In this document: one piece after another, positions 50,801 to 57,909 of the stretch
Position numbering within the stretch: position 1 is the stretch's first letter
How the letters are laid out: every line of letters begins with the position of its first letter
Assembly (NCBI RefSeq): GCF_020026305.1
Contig: NZ_CP075691.1
Location: 7,929,415 to 7,993,414, forward strand
Reading direction: 5' to 3'
Source of the DNA: Streptomyces sp. 135
Lineage (GTDB): Bacteria > Actinomycetota > Actinomycetes > Streptomycetales > Streptomycetaceae
DNA length: 64,000 bases
Position numbers and translations under genes: made by a program
The notes under the pieces: model-generated
What the model was told of the DNA's origin: nothing
The model's input: the letters and a program-made list of their open reading frames with translations, nothing else
The model's database searches: none

Positions 50801-52075
50801 ACCGTGCCCGATCACCTCGTGCCCGCCGACTTCGTCGTCGTGGACGCGCTTCCACTGACCCGCAACGGCAAACTCGACCGCCGGGCGCTGCTGGGCATGG
50901 ACATCGCCAGGCCGACGGCCCGTGCGGCGGCCACCGAGGCGGAGAAGCGCATCTGCGCGATCTTCGCGGAGGTACTCGGCATCGACCGTGTCACGCCCGA
51001 CGACGACTTCTTCCGCCTCGGCGGGCACTCCTTCCTCGCGACCAAGGTCACCGTGCGGGTCAACGAGCAGCTGGAGGCCGAGCTGGGCGTGCGCGACCTG
51101 TTCGAGGCACCCACCCCGGCAGACCTCGCCCGGGCGGTGGAGAGCCGCGGCACCCGCGACTCCTTCGCCCCGCTGCTGCCGCTGCGGACCAAGGGCGAGG
51201 GACGCCCGCTGTTCTGCGTGCACCCGGGAGGCGGCGTCGCCTGGTGCTACTCCGGCCTGCTGACCCACCTGGACAGCGACATCCCGGTCTACGGGCTCCA
51301 GGCCCGCGCGCTGAGCCGGCCGGGGGAGGCGCCGGCCGACGTCGGCGAGATGGCCGCGGACTACCTCCAGCAGATCCGCGAGATCCAGCAGGAAGGCCCG
51401 TACCGGCTGCTCGGCTGGTCTTTCGGTGGGGTCGTCGCCCACGAGATCGCGGTACGGCTCCAGCACGAGGGGGAGGAGGTGGAGCTGCTCGGCCTCGTGG
51501 ACTCCTACCCCAACGTCTCCGACGGCACGGACGGCTCCGGGGCATCCGGGGTCTTTGAGCAGGACGTGCTGGAAGGCGCCCTGCGGCAACTGGAGGACAA
51601 GCTGCTGGTCGACAATCTCACCGCAGCCGGTTTCCCCTTCGAGGAGGCGGAGTTGGCGGGCGACCGGAACGCACTCGTCGCGCGCTACCTGGAGTTCCTG
51701 CACGCCCGGCAGCATCCGCTCGCCGCCGTCGGCGACCGCACACTGCTGGCCATGAAGGACGCGTGGATACACCACAGCAGGCTCCTCGCCACCCACCGGC
51801 CCGGGCACTACCGCGGGGACCTGCTGATGTTCTCGGCCGTGCACCTGCCCCTCGAGCTGCGCGGCCGGGTGGACGCCACGGCCTGGCGGCCCTTCGTGGA
51901 CGGCGTGATCGAGGACCACCCGGTGGACGCCGAGCACGAGCAACTGCTCACCGTGCCCGCCCACATCGCCACCATCGGCCGCTCACTGGCCGCACGGCTC
52001 TCGGTGAACGGCGCTCAGGAGCCGTCCGAACGGCCCGGCAGCACGTCCTTGGCGACGAGCCGGGAGCCCGCGTAG
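44852..52075 (+). CDS. NRPS subunit 3: C-A-T / C-A-T-TE (terminal)
   Basis: 2407 residues. Domains by approximate nucleotide: C of D-donor type 44870-46180 (LSPLQEG, HHLLLDG), fitting the E domain ending subunit 2; A 46240-47720, chimeric code DILQMGGVYK; T 47740-47960; C 47990-49360 (HHIATDAWS, with Ala for the usual Gly); A 49400-50890, code DVQLAAHVVK, like the Pro code DVQLIAHVVK with a smaller residue at position 299; T 50930-51140; thioesterase 51180-52010 with Ser nucleophile in GWSFGG. It should add the last two residues and release the peptide, probably by macrocyclisation. The two-module-plus-TE layout matches the last subunit of friulimicin-type synthetases (from memory). Its last 61 bp overlap the convergent kinase gene. 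Confidence 0.95.
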   Translation: MNTSGLQDILPLSPLQEGLLFHRLYSGDAPDVYAVQLVVELTGDLSVPSLKQAAQALLARHPGLRAAFRYEGLSRPVQLIPRQVPLPWSEYDLTDVPEAERDRRLEELLRADRYERFDLATPPLVRFLCIRVAQDRHVFVMSNHHLLLDGWSLPIVLRDLVTLYATGGDDSELPRVRSPRDHLEWLSRRDRAADRAAWAEAVGGFDEPSLIAPAARTAPAPELPDELELELDSATTAALAPVARRLGVTAGTLVQTAWALVLAQFTGKDDIVFGATVSGRPADVEGVETMVGLFINTVPVRVRLRPAEHLADLITRVQEEQTRLLPHHHLDLSSIRQLSGLSGTTQMFDTLLVYENYPAAPRGTVGGAEAGGELRITGMRGRDATHYPLTLLVHPGERLRLRLEHRTDTVDEAGARSLGEQLLQALRAVVHETRIPVGRLDVRAPAERLHPAAHRGEDLALPEASLAGLFEEWVVRDPGAVAVEFEGGVVSYGELDGRANRLARFLRLLGVGGESRVVVALPRSVDAVVAFLGVLKAGGTYVPVDPSYPVERIAFVVGDCAPSVVISVSGAGVAGCGGVPVVLLDDPVVVSRLGEVSSGSLGVVSGREQAAYVLYTSGSTGRPKGVVVSQGGVVNVLAGLRGVVGSGSGRVLALTTFAFDIAVLELFGPLTAGGCVVLASSEVVGDAGLLVDLVVSSGVSVVQATPSLWREILAVAGDRLKHVHAMLGGEPFSDDMAGTLVESLASVWNGYGPTEASVYATATEISGPDVTIGRPLANTRVFVLDGFLRPVPVGVAGELYVAGAGVARGYWGRAGLTAERFVACPFGGVGERMYRTGDVVRWRDAGVLEYVGRVDDQVKVRGFRIELGEVEAALMGCAGVARAVAVVRGDVAGDRRLVAGVLPEDGVVLDLIAVRVELGRRLPDYMVPALVVLDEVPLTPNGKVDRRALPEPEAVVVSGRGPRSPRQEILCGLFAEVLGVPAVGIDDDFFALGGHSLLATRLVGRVRAVLDAELSVRQLFEAPTVAGLDRVVEGAGRSRVPVLRAGGRPGRLPLSFGQQRLWFLHQLEGPGAAYNVPLALRLSGRLDREALRLALGDVVGRHESLRTIFAEDTEGPYQVVLDAGVAVPWSVSSCGQEELSERLEEAARYAFDLTVDVPVRATLFELGPDEHALLLLVHHIATDAWSLRPFVSDLVAAYGARASGQSPRWPVLPVQYADFAVWQREMLGSEDDPESLVSAQVAYWCEQLADLPAEIALPADRPRPPVPSQRGDRVEFTVPAAVHAGVARLARECGASVFMVLQAALGVLLARSGAGEDIPIGTPVAGRGDDAVDDLVGLFINSLVLRTDVSGDPTFRELVARVRETDLEAYAHQDLPFERLVEILNPERSLSRHPLFQVMLTLNNTAGITGAAAAGGDLTVRPLAAETATAKFDLLLSFGELRTAHGEPDGLNGALEYDTAQFDASTAHRLTLRLASVLEQVTGDPKLTAGATRITLPDELEAMRAWNDTARDVPSTPLPELFGAQARRRAEHPAILHEHGTLTYAELDAQTNALARTLLAHGAGPDAVVVLALPRGADFVRGVIGTLKAGAAYVPLDPELPPARQEFVLRDARPAVLLTTRDIAARLPRHHSTLLLDDTTLAAAPQASVTDEERGGPLLPEHLAYVMYTSGSTGEPKAVEMPVRAVQNLLHWHQEALPAPDGSVTAQFTDTGFDVSVQEILSALLCGKTLAICPEGVRRDPDRMVAWLKETGVHELLAPTLVIEAVCASALEAGVELTALRHVAQAGEALLTDGAIGRHWSAATHRPRLHNHYGPTETHVVTAEPLPVDPAHWPAAPAIGGPLPNVRVHVLDHRLRPVPPGVPGELYVSGAAVARGYRGRPRLTAERFVACPSGAPGERMYRTGDRVRRSADGRLHHLGRVDDQVKIRGFRVEPGEVAAALRRDPEVNAAAVLARDATSLIAFVTPAPGGAPDPRELRARMLRTVPDHLVPADFVVVDALPLTRNGKLDRRALLGMDIARPTARAAATEAEKRICAIFAEVLGIDRVTPDDDFFRLGGHSFLATKVTVRVNEQLEAELGVRDLFEAPTPADLARAVESRGTRDSFAPLLPLRTKGEGRPLFCVHPGGGVAWCYSGLLTHLDSDIPVYGLQARALSRPGEAPADVGEMAADYLQQIREIQQEGPYRLLGWSFGGVVAHEIAVRLQHEGEEVELLGLVDSYPNVSDGTDGSGASGVFEQDVLEGALRQLEDKLLVDNLTAAGFPFEEAELAGDRNALVARYLEFLHARQHPLAAVGDRTLLAMKDAWIHHSRLLATHRPGHYRGDLLMFSAVHLPLELRGRVDATAWRPFVDGVIEDHPVDAEHEQLLTVPAHIATIGRSLAARLSVNGAQEPSERPGSTSLATSREPA
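46230..47016 (+). repeat. Gly A-domain DNA repeat, copy 3 (first half of a chimeric A domain)
   Basis: Near-identical to 38294-39079. Identity breaks off just after 47016 and returns at 47173, leaving a foreign piece between. Confidence 0.85.
47025..47172 (+). other. Exchanged specificity-pocket segment in the module-10 A domain
   Basis: About 148 bp unlike the other copies, with the C-rich codon use of the older cluster genes, inside T-rich repeat DNA. It encodes the stretch from MLGGEPFSDD through NGYGPTEASVY to about GPDVTIG, which carries pocket positions 299, 301, 322, 330 and 331 (M, G, G, V, Y). Positions 235-278 (D, I, L, Q) remain of the Gly type. Confidence 0.85.
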
Positions 52076-53658
52076 CAGAGGCGGTACACGTCCACCTCCT
52101 CCAGGAGGTTTCCGTTGGACCGGTAGAACGCGCAGGTGGCGCCGGGAGGTCTCGGGGCCGCCCGCATGTCGTCGGTCGGATAGGGGAAGTGCCGTTCGGG
52201 AAGTCGCTGCTGGATCTCGGCGCGCTCCTGCCCGACGCGCAGCGATTCGTAGACCCCGGGCCGCAGGACGCACGTGCTCAGCTGGTACGCGAACACGACC
52301 GCCGCCGGGAGCGCGGTCAGCGCCACTCCCGCGGGCACCACGAACGCGGCTGCGAAGCGCAGCCGGGCCCGCCGCTGCGCCACCGCCAGTTGCCGCGTCG
52401 ATGCAGAACCCGTCGCCCGTGCGGGGCCCCCGGCTGCGTGCGACCGGTCCGCGCTCACCCGGTCGGGCACCGTGGCCCTCACCTCGAAGCCGTCCCCGCG
52501 GGGGCCCGCCCGGAGCGTTCCGCCGATCACCGCCACCCGCTCCCGCATACCCGTCAGACCGCGGTTGCCCGGCGTCGGCCGGCGACCGCGTCCGGCGGAA
52601 GCCGCGCCGGGCGGCGCCGAGTTGACCACGCGCACCTCGGTCACCCCGGCCTCGTGCCGGATTCGGACCTCCACCCTGCTGCCCGGCGCGTGCTTGGTGG
52701 CATTGGTCAAGGACTCCTGGACCACCCGGTACACCGCGCGGTCCACCAGCGGTGCCAGCGAAGGCGCCGCGCCCTCGCGCACCAAGGACACCTCGACACC
52801 GGACGTGGCGGCCCGGTGCACGAGGTCCTCCACCGACTCCGCCGTCGGAGCCGTCGACACGGGATCGGTGCTCTCGCGCAGGACGCCGATGGTGTCCCGC
52901 AGGTTGTCCATCGCGTCGGAGACGGCCGTCCGCAGTTCGGTCAGATCGGCCCGGTGCCGGTCCGACAGGTCGGGCTCCAGCTCGAGGGCGCCCGCACGCA
53001 GCGCTATCAGGCTCAGTTCGTGCCCCAGTGAGTCGTGCATGTCGGCCGCGATCCGGGTGCGCTCCCGCAGCCGGGCCTCCTCCGCCACCGCGCGCTGACG
53101 CTGCTCCAGGCTCATCGCCCGCTGCCAGCCGTCCCTCACCAGGGCCGCGCGAGCCTGGCGGTACCGGCCCACGAGCCAGGGCAGCAACAGTGCCGCCGGC
53201 ACCATCGTCACCACGTAGAACCACCAGACGAGGGGGACCCGCAACGCGGCACAGAGCGCCAGGTCGACGGCTATGGAACCGCCGAACGCCAGCAGCGACG
53301 TCCTGGTCGTGGCGGAGCCCGCACCCAGGAGGTAACTCGACACCGCGAGCGCCAGGAGGTACGGGTTCGCCGGGCTGGTCCCCTGCATCAGGCCCAGCGC
53401 GCAGAGACCGTTGACGGCCAGCAGCGCCGCACCGGGGCGCTTGCGGCTGCCGGGCACCGCCACCGCGAGGACCAGCGCGGGCACCACCACGTCCAGGAGC
53501 GCGGAGGAGGCCGTGTCGTTCTCCAGGAACCACACGAGTCCGACCCCGGAGAGCAACAGCCACAGCGCCACGTCGCGCAGTACCGGCCCCGCCGCCACCA
53601 AACGAGCCGGGACCCGGCGGCCCGCACTCCATCCGCCCTTGTCGGTACGCCACATCAC
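52015..53658 (-). CDS. Sensor histidine kinase with an extra C-terminal membrane domain
   Basis: 547 residues. Residues 25-165 hold four to six membrane segments; the HisKA_3 dimer region has phospho-acceptor His208 (MHDSLGHE), followed by an ATP-binding domain with ESLTNATKHA and GNRGLTGMRERV. Unusually, after the ATPase come a charged linker, a membrane segment (about 440-462) and some 85 residues that would lie outside the cell. NarL-type kinases usually end at the ATPase. It probably pairs with the orphan response regulator at 18623-19282. Its 3' end overlaps the NRPS subunit 3 gene by 61 bp on the opposite strand. Confidence 0.93.
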   Translation of the reverse strand: MMWRTDKGGWSAGRRVPARLVAAGPVLRDVALWLLLSGVGLVWFLENDTASSALLDVVVPALVLAVAVPGSRKRPGAALLAVNGLCALGLMQGTSPANPYLLALAVSSYLLGAGSATTRTSLLAFGGSIAVDLALCAALRVPLVWWFYVVTMVPAALLLPWLVGRYRQARAALVRDGWQRAMSLEQRQRAVAEEARLRERTRIAADMHDSLGHELSLIALRAGALELEPDLSDRHRADLTELRTAVSDAMDNLRDTIGVLRESTDPVSTAPTAESVEDLVHRAATSGVEVSLVREGAAPSLAPLVDRAVYRVVQESLTNATKHAPGSRVEVRIRHEAGVTEVRVVNSAPPGAASAGRGRRPTPGNRGLTGMRERVAVIGGTLRAGPRGDGFEVRATVPDRVSADRSHAAGGPARATGSASTRQLAVAQRRARLRFAAAFVVPAGVALTALPAAVVFAYQLSTCVLRPGVYESLRVGQERAEIQQRLPERHFPYPTDDMRAAPRPPGATCAFYRSNGNLLEEVDVYRLCYAGSRLVAKDVLPGRSDGS

Positions 53659-53979
53659 CCGCCGAGGCTACCCAATGCCCAGACGCGGTCCTCAACCCCG
53701 TGGAGCCAGCCGTGCGCAGGCACTTTCCGCCTCAAGTACAGCTCGTTGACACCGCTGACGCGTCACTGGCACCGTTGATCCACGAGCGCGTCGTCCCATT
53801 CGGGCATTCCGATCGATGTGACTGGGGGCCAGCGGTGGCACCGTTCGGCAACTCGGCAAGCCCGCACAGAGCATCAGCTCCGCCTATCACCTGTCCGCCC
53901 TCGTCGAGCAGGTACTCCACGCGATGCGCCGGATCGAAGCGGTGCACCGCAGCGTTGCCTGCCCGCTGGGGGCCGGGTG
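53659..53979. other. Mostly non-coding stretch before the small-protein/kinase operon
   Basis: 321 bp. The first half shows no coding signal in any frame; the last part (53822-53980) contains the possible gene fragment listed separately. No clear promoter was identified. Confidence 0.45.
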
Positions 53980-53980
53980 A
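53822..53980 (+). pseudogene. Possible truncated small gene ahead of the 73-residue protein
   Basis: An open frame of 52 codons with the GC-rich third positions of real genes, encoding a helical-looking segment (YHLSALVEQVLHAMRRIEAV). It ends in TGATG overlap with the next start. There is no usable start except ATG 53924, which leaves only 18 residues, and a stop at 53819-53821 closes it upstream. It may be a remnant, or the start may be unusual. Confidence 0.3.
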
Positions 53981-54201
53981 TGGCGGGTCAGGAACTGCCC
54001 GGGGACCGCGCCCGCATGGCGCGACTGCTCGGGTCCGACCAGCAGAAGAAGAACCTCCCCGTGCTCGAACGCATCCGTGCCCGGCTCCAGCGCATCGCCG
54101 AGGAAGCAGGCCACCCCGTGCCCGCGGCCGATGACCTGCTGCGCGCCGCCGAGCCGGACCAGGCGCTCGCGGACATCACCTGGGCGAGGACGCCTTGCTG
54201 A
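53980..54201 (+). CDS. Small hypothetical protein (73 aa) upstream of the GHMP kinase
   Basis: 73 residues from ATG 53980, rich in charged helices (QQKKNLPVLERIRARLQRIAEE), with no signal peptide or membrane segment; not recognised. The upstream extension of this frame to 53818 is rejected because its third-position base use is not coding-like. The stop overlaps the kinase start region, so the two are probably co-translated and may work together. Confidence 0.6.
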   Translation: MAGQELPGDRARMARLLGSDQQKKNLPVLERIRARLQRIAEEAGHPVPAADDLLRAAEPDQALADITWARTPC

Positions 54202-55106
54202 CCGAACGCGGCTGGGTCGGGCCTCCCTACCGCGGCATGACGGGGGTCAGCACCGCCTTCGGTACCTTCGGCGAACTGCTCCAAGGCGTCCTGCCCGGCG
54301 GCGAGGACTTCCTGGTCACGCTGCCCATCGCGCGCTGGAGCGTGGCGACCTTCCGCAGCGACCCCGCGGCGCGCCGGCTGCGGGTCGTACCGGACCACAA
54401 GCACAAGGCGCGGCGCCTGCTGTCGATGATCCTCGACGACCATCCGGTGCCCGTCGGCGGAGTGCTCGTCCTGGAGAGCACCCTGCCGGAAGGCAAGGGG
54501 TTCGCCAGCTCGTCGGCCGACCTGGTGGCCACGGCACGGGCCGTGGGCAACGCACTGGGCATCGCCATGCCGCCGGCGAGGATCGAGTCGTACCTGCGCC
54601 GCATCGAGCCCACCGACGGCGTCCTCTACGACGGCATCGTCGCCTTCGACCACCGCCGGGTGGAGCTGCGCCGCGCGCTCGGGGCGCTGCACCCCATGTC
54701 CGTGGTCGGGATCGACGAAGGCGGCACCGTCGACACCGTCGCCTTCAACCGGCTCCCCAAACCGTTCTCCGACGCGGACCGCAGGGAGTACGCGCGGCTG
54801 CTCGCGCGCCTGACCGAGGCGGTACGCGTCAACGACCTCGCCGAGGCCGGAGCCGTCGCGACCCGCAGCGCGGTGCTCAACCAGGTGCTGCGGCCCAAGC
54901 GGACGCTCGACCGGATGATCGCACTGTGCGAGGAGATCGGCGGTCTCGGCGTCGTCGTCGCACACAGCGGCACGTCCCTGGGCATTCTCGTCGACCGCTC
55001 GGACCCGCAGTGGGCCCGCAAGGTCGTGCACGCGTCACGGGGCTGCTTCGACCTCGCCGGAAACGTGGCCACCTACCTGACGCTGGGATTCCGGCAGGAC
55101 CCCTGA
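54195..55106 (+). CDS. GHMP kinase, PduX-like (L-threonine kinase family)
   Basis: 303 residues from TTG 54195 (GAGGA upstream, overlapping the preceding stop); ATG 54238 is the alternative. The N-terminal GTFGELLQG matches the PduX signature and the ATP loop is LPEGKGFASSSAD. PduX makes O-phospho-L-threonine. In peptide pathways a phosphothreonine (or phosphoserine) can be turned into a diamino or dehydro amino acid, as proposed for diaminobutyrate in friulimicin-type clusters, but no cysteine-synthase-like partner is seen in this window. The substrate here is therefore open. Confidence 0.85.
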   Translation: MLTERGWVGPPYRGMTGVSTAFGTFGELLQGVLPGGEDFLVTLPIARWSVATFRSDPAARRLRVVPDHKHKARRLLSMILDDHPVPVGGVLVLESTLPEGKGFASSSADLVATARAVGNALGIAMPPARIESYLRRIEPTDGVLYDGIVAFDHRRVELRRALGALHPMSVVGIDEGGTVDTVAFNRLPKPFSDADRREYARLLARLTEAVRVNDLAEAGAVATRSAVLNQVLRPKRTLDRMIALCEEIGGLGVVVAHSGTSLGILVDRSDPQWARKVVHASRGCFDLAGNVATYLTLGFRQDP

Positions 55107-55178
55107 CGGGCGGGAACGGGTTGATGAGGGTGTCCACGACGGAGTGAGGTCGGTGTGGGTGCGGAGAGCCTGAGCGAC

Positions 55179-56165
55179 CTACGGCCCAACGCGCGCCAGT
55201 GGATCGCCCAGCGCCACGACGACGCGCCGTTCCCCGCGGTAGGGCGCGCGGCTGTGCGCGGCGGCGATGTTGTCGATCAGGAGCAGATCGCCCTCCTGCC
55301 ACGGCACCGGCACCGTGTGCCGGTCGTACACCTCGTTGATGGTGTCGACGGTCGCCCGGTCCAGGGCGGCACCATCGCCCCGGAACGTCGTGAAGGGCAG
55401 GCCGTCGGCACCGAACTCGGAGAGCAGCAGCTCGCGTACCGCCGGGTCCATGGTCCACTCGTTGAGGAAGGCGATCTGGTTGAACCAGCAGCGCTCACCG
55501 GTCCGCGGGTGCTCGACCACCGCGGGCAGGGTCTGGCGGGTGCGCAGCCCGCCCGCGTCCGTCCACTCGTGGGCGATGCCGTGTGCCGCGCAGTACGCGC
55601 TCACGGCCGCCCGGTCGTCCGTGCCGAACGCGTCGGCGAGCGCCACCCCGAGCAACGGGCTGTAGTTGCGTACGAGTTGCCAGCCGTCCCGCTCGAACGG
55701 CGCGACGACGTCGGCGGGCAGGTCGGCGAGGACCGCCCGCGCGTCGGCGACGGACACCGCTCCGCCGCTGCTGCCCCGCTCCAGGCAGGACAGGACGAGC
55801 CACCTCGGGTAGCGGGCCGCGCTCGACAACTCGTGGTGCATGCACATGGGTTGGTCCGGCGGCCACTGGGAGGACGAGTACACCCCGCCCGGCAGCGCCG
55901 TGCGCGGGGCGAAGCCCTCCAACTCCGTCATCAGCTCCGAGGTGAGGGCCCGGCTCGCCCCGGCCGCGTCGGCCGGCTCGCGCAGTCCCAGCCCCCGCAC
56001 CAGGACCGCGCCCCGCTCGACCGCGACGGACCGCAGCGCGCCGGCGTGCGCACGGAGCCAACCGGGGCCGTCCCCGGCCGCCGCCTCCGCGTCCACGACC
56101 GGCACCGCATCCTCGGAAACGGGTATCGACTCGCCGGCGAATCGGTCGACATCGCTGTACGGCAT
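55179..56165 (-). CDS. SyrP/TauD-like Fe(II)/2-oxoglutarate oxygenase 2
   Basis: 328 residues with His110 and Glu112 as the HxE iron ligands (MHHELSS) and a distal His before SRAPYRGERRVVV, where the 2-oxoglutarate-binding Arg sits. ATG 56165 has AAAGGG upstream. It is about the same length and plan as the oxygenase at 13051, with the shared WFNxxAFxxEW and EGDLLLIDN-type segments, so the two are paralogues that may hydroxylate different residues. It is divergent from the hydrolase/dioxygenase operon. Confidence 0.9.
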   Translation of the reverse strand: MPYSDVDRFAGESIPVSEDAVPVVDAEAAAGDGPGWLRAHAGALRSVAVERGAVLVRGLGLREPADAAGASRALTSELMTELEGFAPRTALPGGVYSSSQWPPDQPMCMHHELSSAARYPRWLVLSCLERGSSGGAVSVADARAVLADLPADVVAPFERDGWQLVRNYSPLLGVALADAFGTDDRAAVSAYCAAHGIAHEWTDAGGLRTRQTLPAVVEHPRTGERCWFNQIAFLNEWTMDPAVRELLLSEFGADGLPFTTFRGDGAALDRATVDTINEVYDRHTVPVPWQEGDLLLIDNIAAAHSRAPYRGERRVVVALGDPLARVGP

Positions 56166-56347
56166 TCATTCGCCCTTTCGGTTCCGCAGGATCGGAAAAT
56201 GACGAGGGAGCGCTGCCGCGACCCCCCGCAGCGCAACGTAACAGCGATCGGACGAAGCGGAAGTCTTTCAGTCTGGGGTAATGGTTCTTGCCCATCGGCC
56301 GGGATTCCCGAAACTGTTCAGGCAGTCCATCGGAAGCGAGGAGTGCC

Positions 56348-57196
56348 ATGCCCGTGATAGCCGTCAACGGCGTACGGCTCGCATACCAGGACCTCGGTCA
56401 CGGTCCTCCCGTACTGCTGGTCATGGGAGCCGGCGCCACCGGCAGCGCCTGGCACCTGCACCAGGTCCCCGCCCTGGTCGCCGCAGGCCACCGGGTGGTC
56501 ACCTTCGACTACCGCGGGTTCGGCCCCGACGGTCCGGGCGCCCCCGGCCTCACCGTGGACGACCTGGTCGCCGACATCGCCGGGCTCGTCACCCGGCTGG
56601 ACCTCGGACCGTGCACCGTCGTGGGCACCTCGTTGGGTGCACGCCTCGCAGCCGAACTCGCGCTCGCCCGCCCCGACCTGGTCGACGCCCTCGTCCTGAT
56701 GGCCACCAGGGGCCGCAGCGACCCGCTGCACACCGCGCTCAGCCTCGCCGAACAGGAACTGGACGACCGGGGCATCGAACTGCCGCCGCGCTACCGCGCC
56801 GTGGTCAAGGCACTGACCGAGCTGTCACCGCGCGGCTTCGCCGACGAACAGGCGCTCACGGACTGGCTGGAGGTGTTCGAGCTGGCCCCGCCTCCCGGCC
56901 GCGCCGCGCGCGACCAGCGGCGCCTCTACCCGATGCCGGACCGCCTCGACGCCTACCGGCGCATCGACGCACCCTGCCACGTCATCGCCTTCGCCGACGA
57001 CGTCATGGCGCCGCCCGCCGCGGGCCGGGAGGTCGCCGCCGCCGTGCCCGGCGCGGGCTTCGAGGTCATCGAGGGCTGCGGACACCTCGGCTACCTGGAG
57101 CGGCCCGACGCGGTCAACCGCGCGCTGCTGGAATTCCTGTGGGCATCCACACCGGCGAGGACCGACCGGTCCCTGAAGAAGGAGAACCGCCGATGA
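56348..57196 (+). CDS. Alpha/beta hydrolase, candidate kynurenine formamidase
   Basis: 282 residues with nucleophile Ser in GTSLGA, oxyanion region VMGAGATGSAW and catalytic His in GCGHLGY. ATG 56348 with GAGGAG upstream. Its TGA overlaps the ATG of the tryptophan dioxygenase (ATGA at 57193-57196), so the two are coupled. That pairing suggests it hydrolyses N-formylkynurenine (perhaps chlorinated) to kynurenine, although the fold itself is not specific for this. Confidence 0.88.
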   Translation: MPVIAVNGVRLAYQDLGHGPPVLLVMGAGATGSAWHLHQVPALVAAGHRVVTFDYRGFGPDGPGAPGLTVDDLVADIAGLVTRLDLGPCTVVGTSLGARLAAELALARPDLVDALVLMATRGRSDPLHTALSLAEQELDDRGIELPPRYRAVVKALTELSPRGFADEQALTDWLEVFELAPPPGRAARDQRRLYPMPDRLDAYRRIDAPCHVIAFADDVMAPPAAGREVAAAVPGAGFEVIEGCGHLGYLERPDAVNRALLEFLWASTPARTDRSLKKENRR

Positions 57197-57909
57197 GCGG
57201 CCCGAACGCGTCCCTGCCCTACGGACAGGTGCTCCGACTGGACGAGTTGTTGCAGGTCGCGCGCGTGCACGACGACGACGTCGACCACGTCCTGTTCCTG
57301 GCCACGCACCAGTCCTGCGAGATCTACTTCGCCGTCGTGCTGCGGCACCTGGAGGCGGTACGGGCCGCCCTCGACGCCCGTGACGGTGCGCTGGCGGTGC
57401 GTCGCGCCGCGCCGCTGCCCGTGCTGGTCGCCACCCTCGTGCACCAGTTCGATGGCCTGGCGACGCTCCCTCCCGAGGCGTTCCACGCCGTCCGGGACGC
57501 ACTCGGGGACGCCAGCGGCTTCCAGTCCGCCCAGTACCGTGAGATCGAATACCTCTGCGGCCTGCGCGACTCCCGCTTCCTCAACACCGCGGGCTTCACC
57601 GACGCCGACCGCAAGCGGCTGCGGGCACGCCTGGACGAGCGATCCGTCCAGGAGGCGTACCGCGACTTCGCCGCCGGCCAAGCGGAGCGGGAGTCCGTCG
57701 AGCGCGTACGCGGCGCGCTGCTCGACTTCGACGAAGCCTTCGCCGTCTGGCGGGCGCGCCACGCGGTGCTCGCCGAACGGTTCCTCGGCGGCGGCACCGG
57801 GACCGCCGGGTCCGACGGCGCCGCGTACCTGTGGCGCGCCGCGCGCCGGCGCCTCGTGCCCGACGTCTGGCCGAACGGAAACGGCGGAAGGCCCGTCCGT
57901 CAGCCGTGA
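57193..57909 (+). CDS. Tryptophan 2,3-dioxygenase
   Basis: 238 residues, somewhat shorter than the usual 270-290. THQSCEIYF near the N-terminus, HQFDGLATLPPEAFHAVRD, SGFQSAQYREIEY, and RHAVLAERFLGGGTGTAG with the haem-ligand His are all family hallmarks; it ends in RRRLVPDVW. Haem enzyme opening the indole ring of Trp to N-formylkynurenine. Beside a Trp halogenase it probably acts on chlorotryptophan, as Tar13 does in the taromycin pathway (from memory). Confidence 0.93.
   Translation: MSGPNASLPYGQVLRLDELLQVARVHDDDVDHVLFLATHQSCEIYFAVVLRHLEAVRAALDARDGALAVRRAAPLPVLVATLVHQFDGLATLPPEAFHAVRDALGDASGFQSAQYREIEYLCGLRDSRFLNTAGFTDADRKRLRARLDERSVQEAYRDFAAGQAERESVERVRGALLDFDEAFAVWRARHAVLAERFLGGGTGTAGSDGAAYLWRAARRRLVPDVWPNGNGGRPVRQP

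Noticed and set aside
53700..54134. Plus-strand frame of 144 codons before the GHMP kinase
   Set aside because: Base use at third positions is not coding-like and it conflicts with the better-supported 53980-54201 gene.
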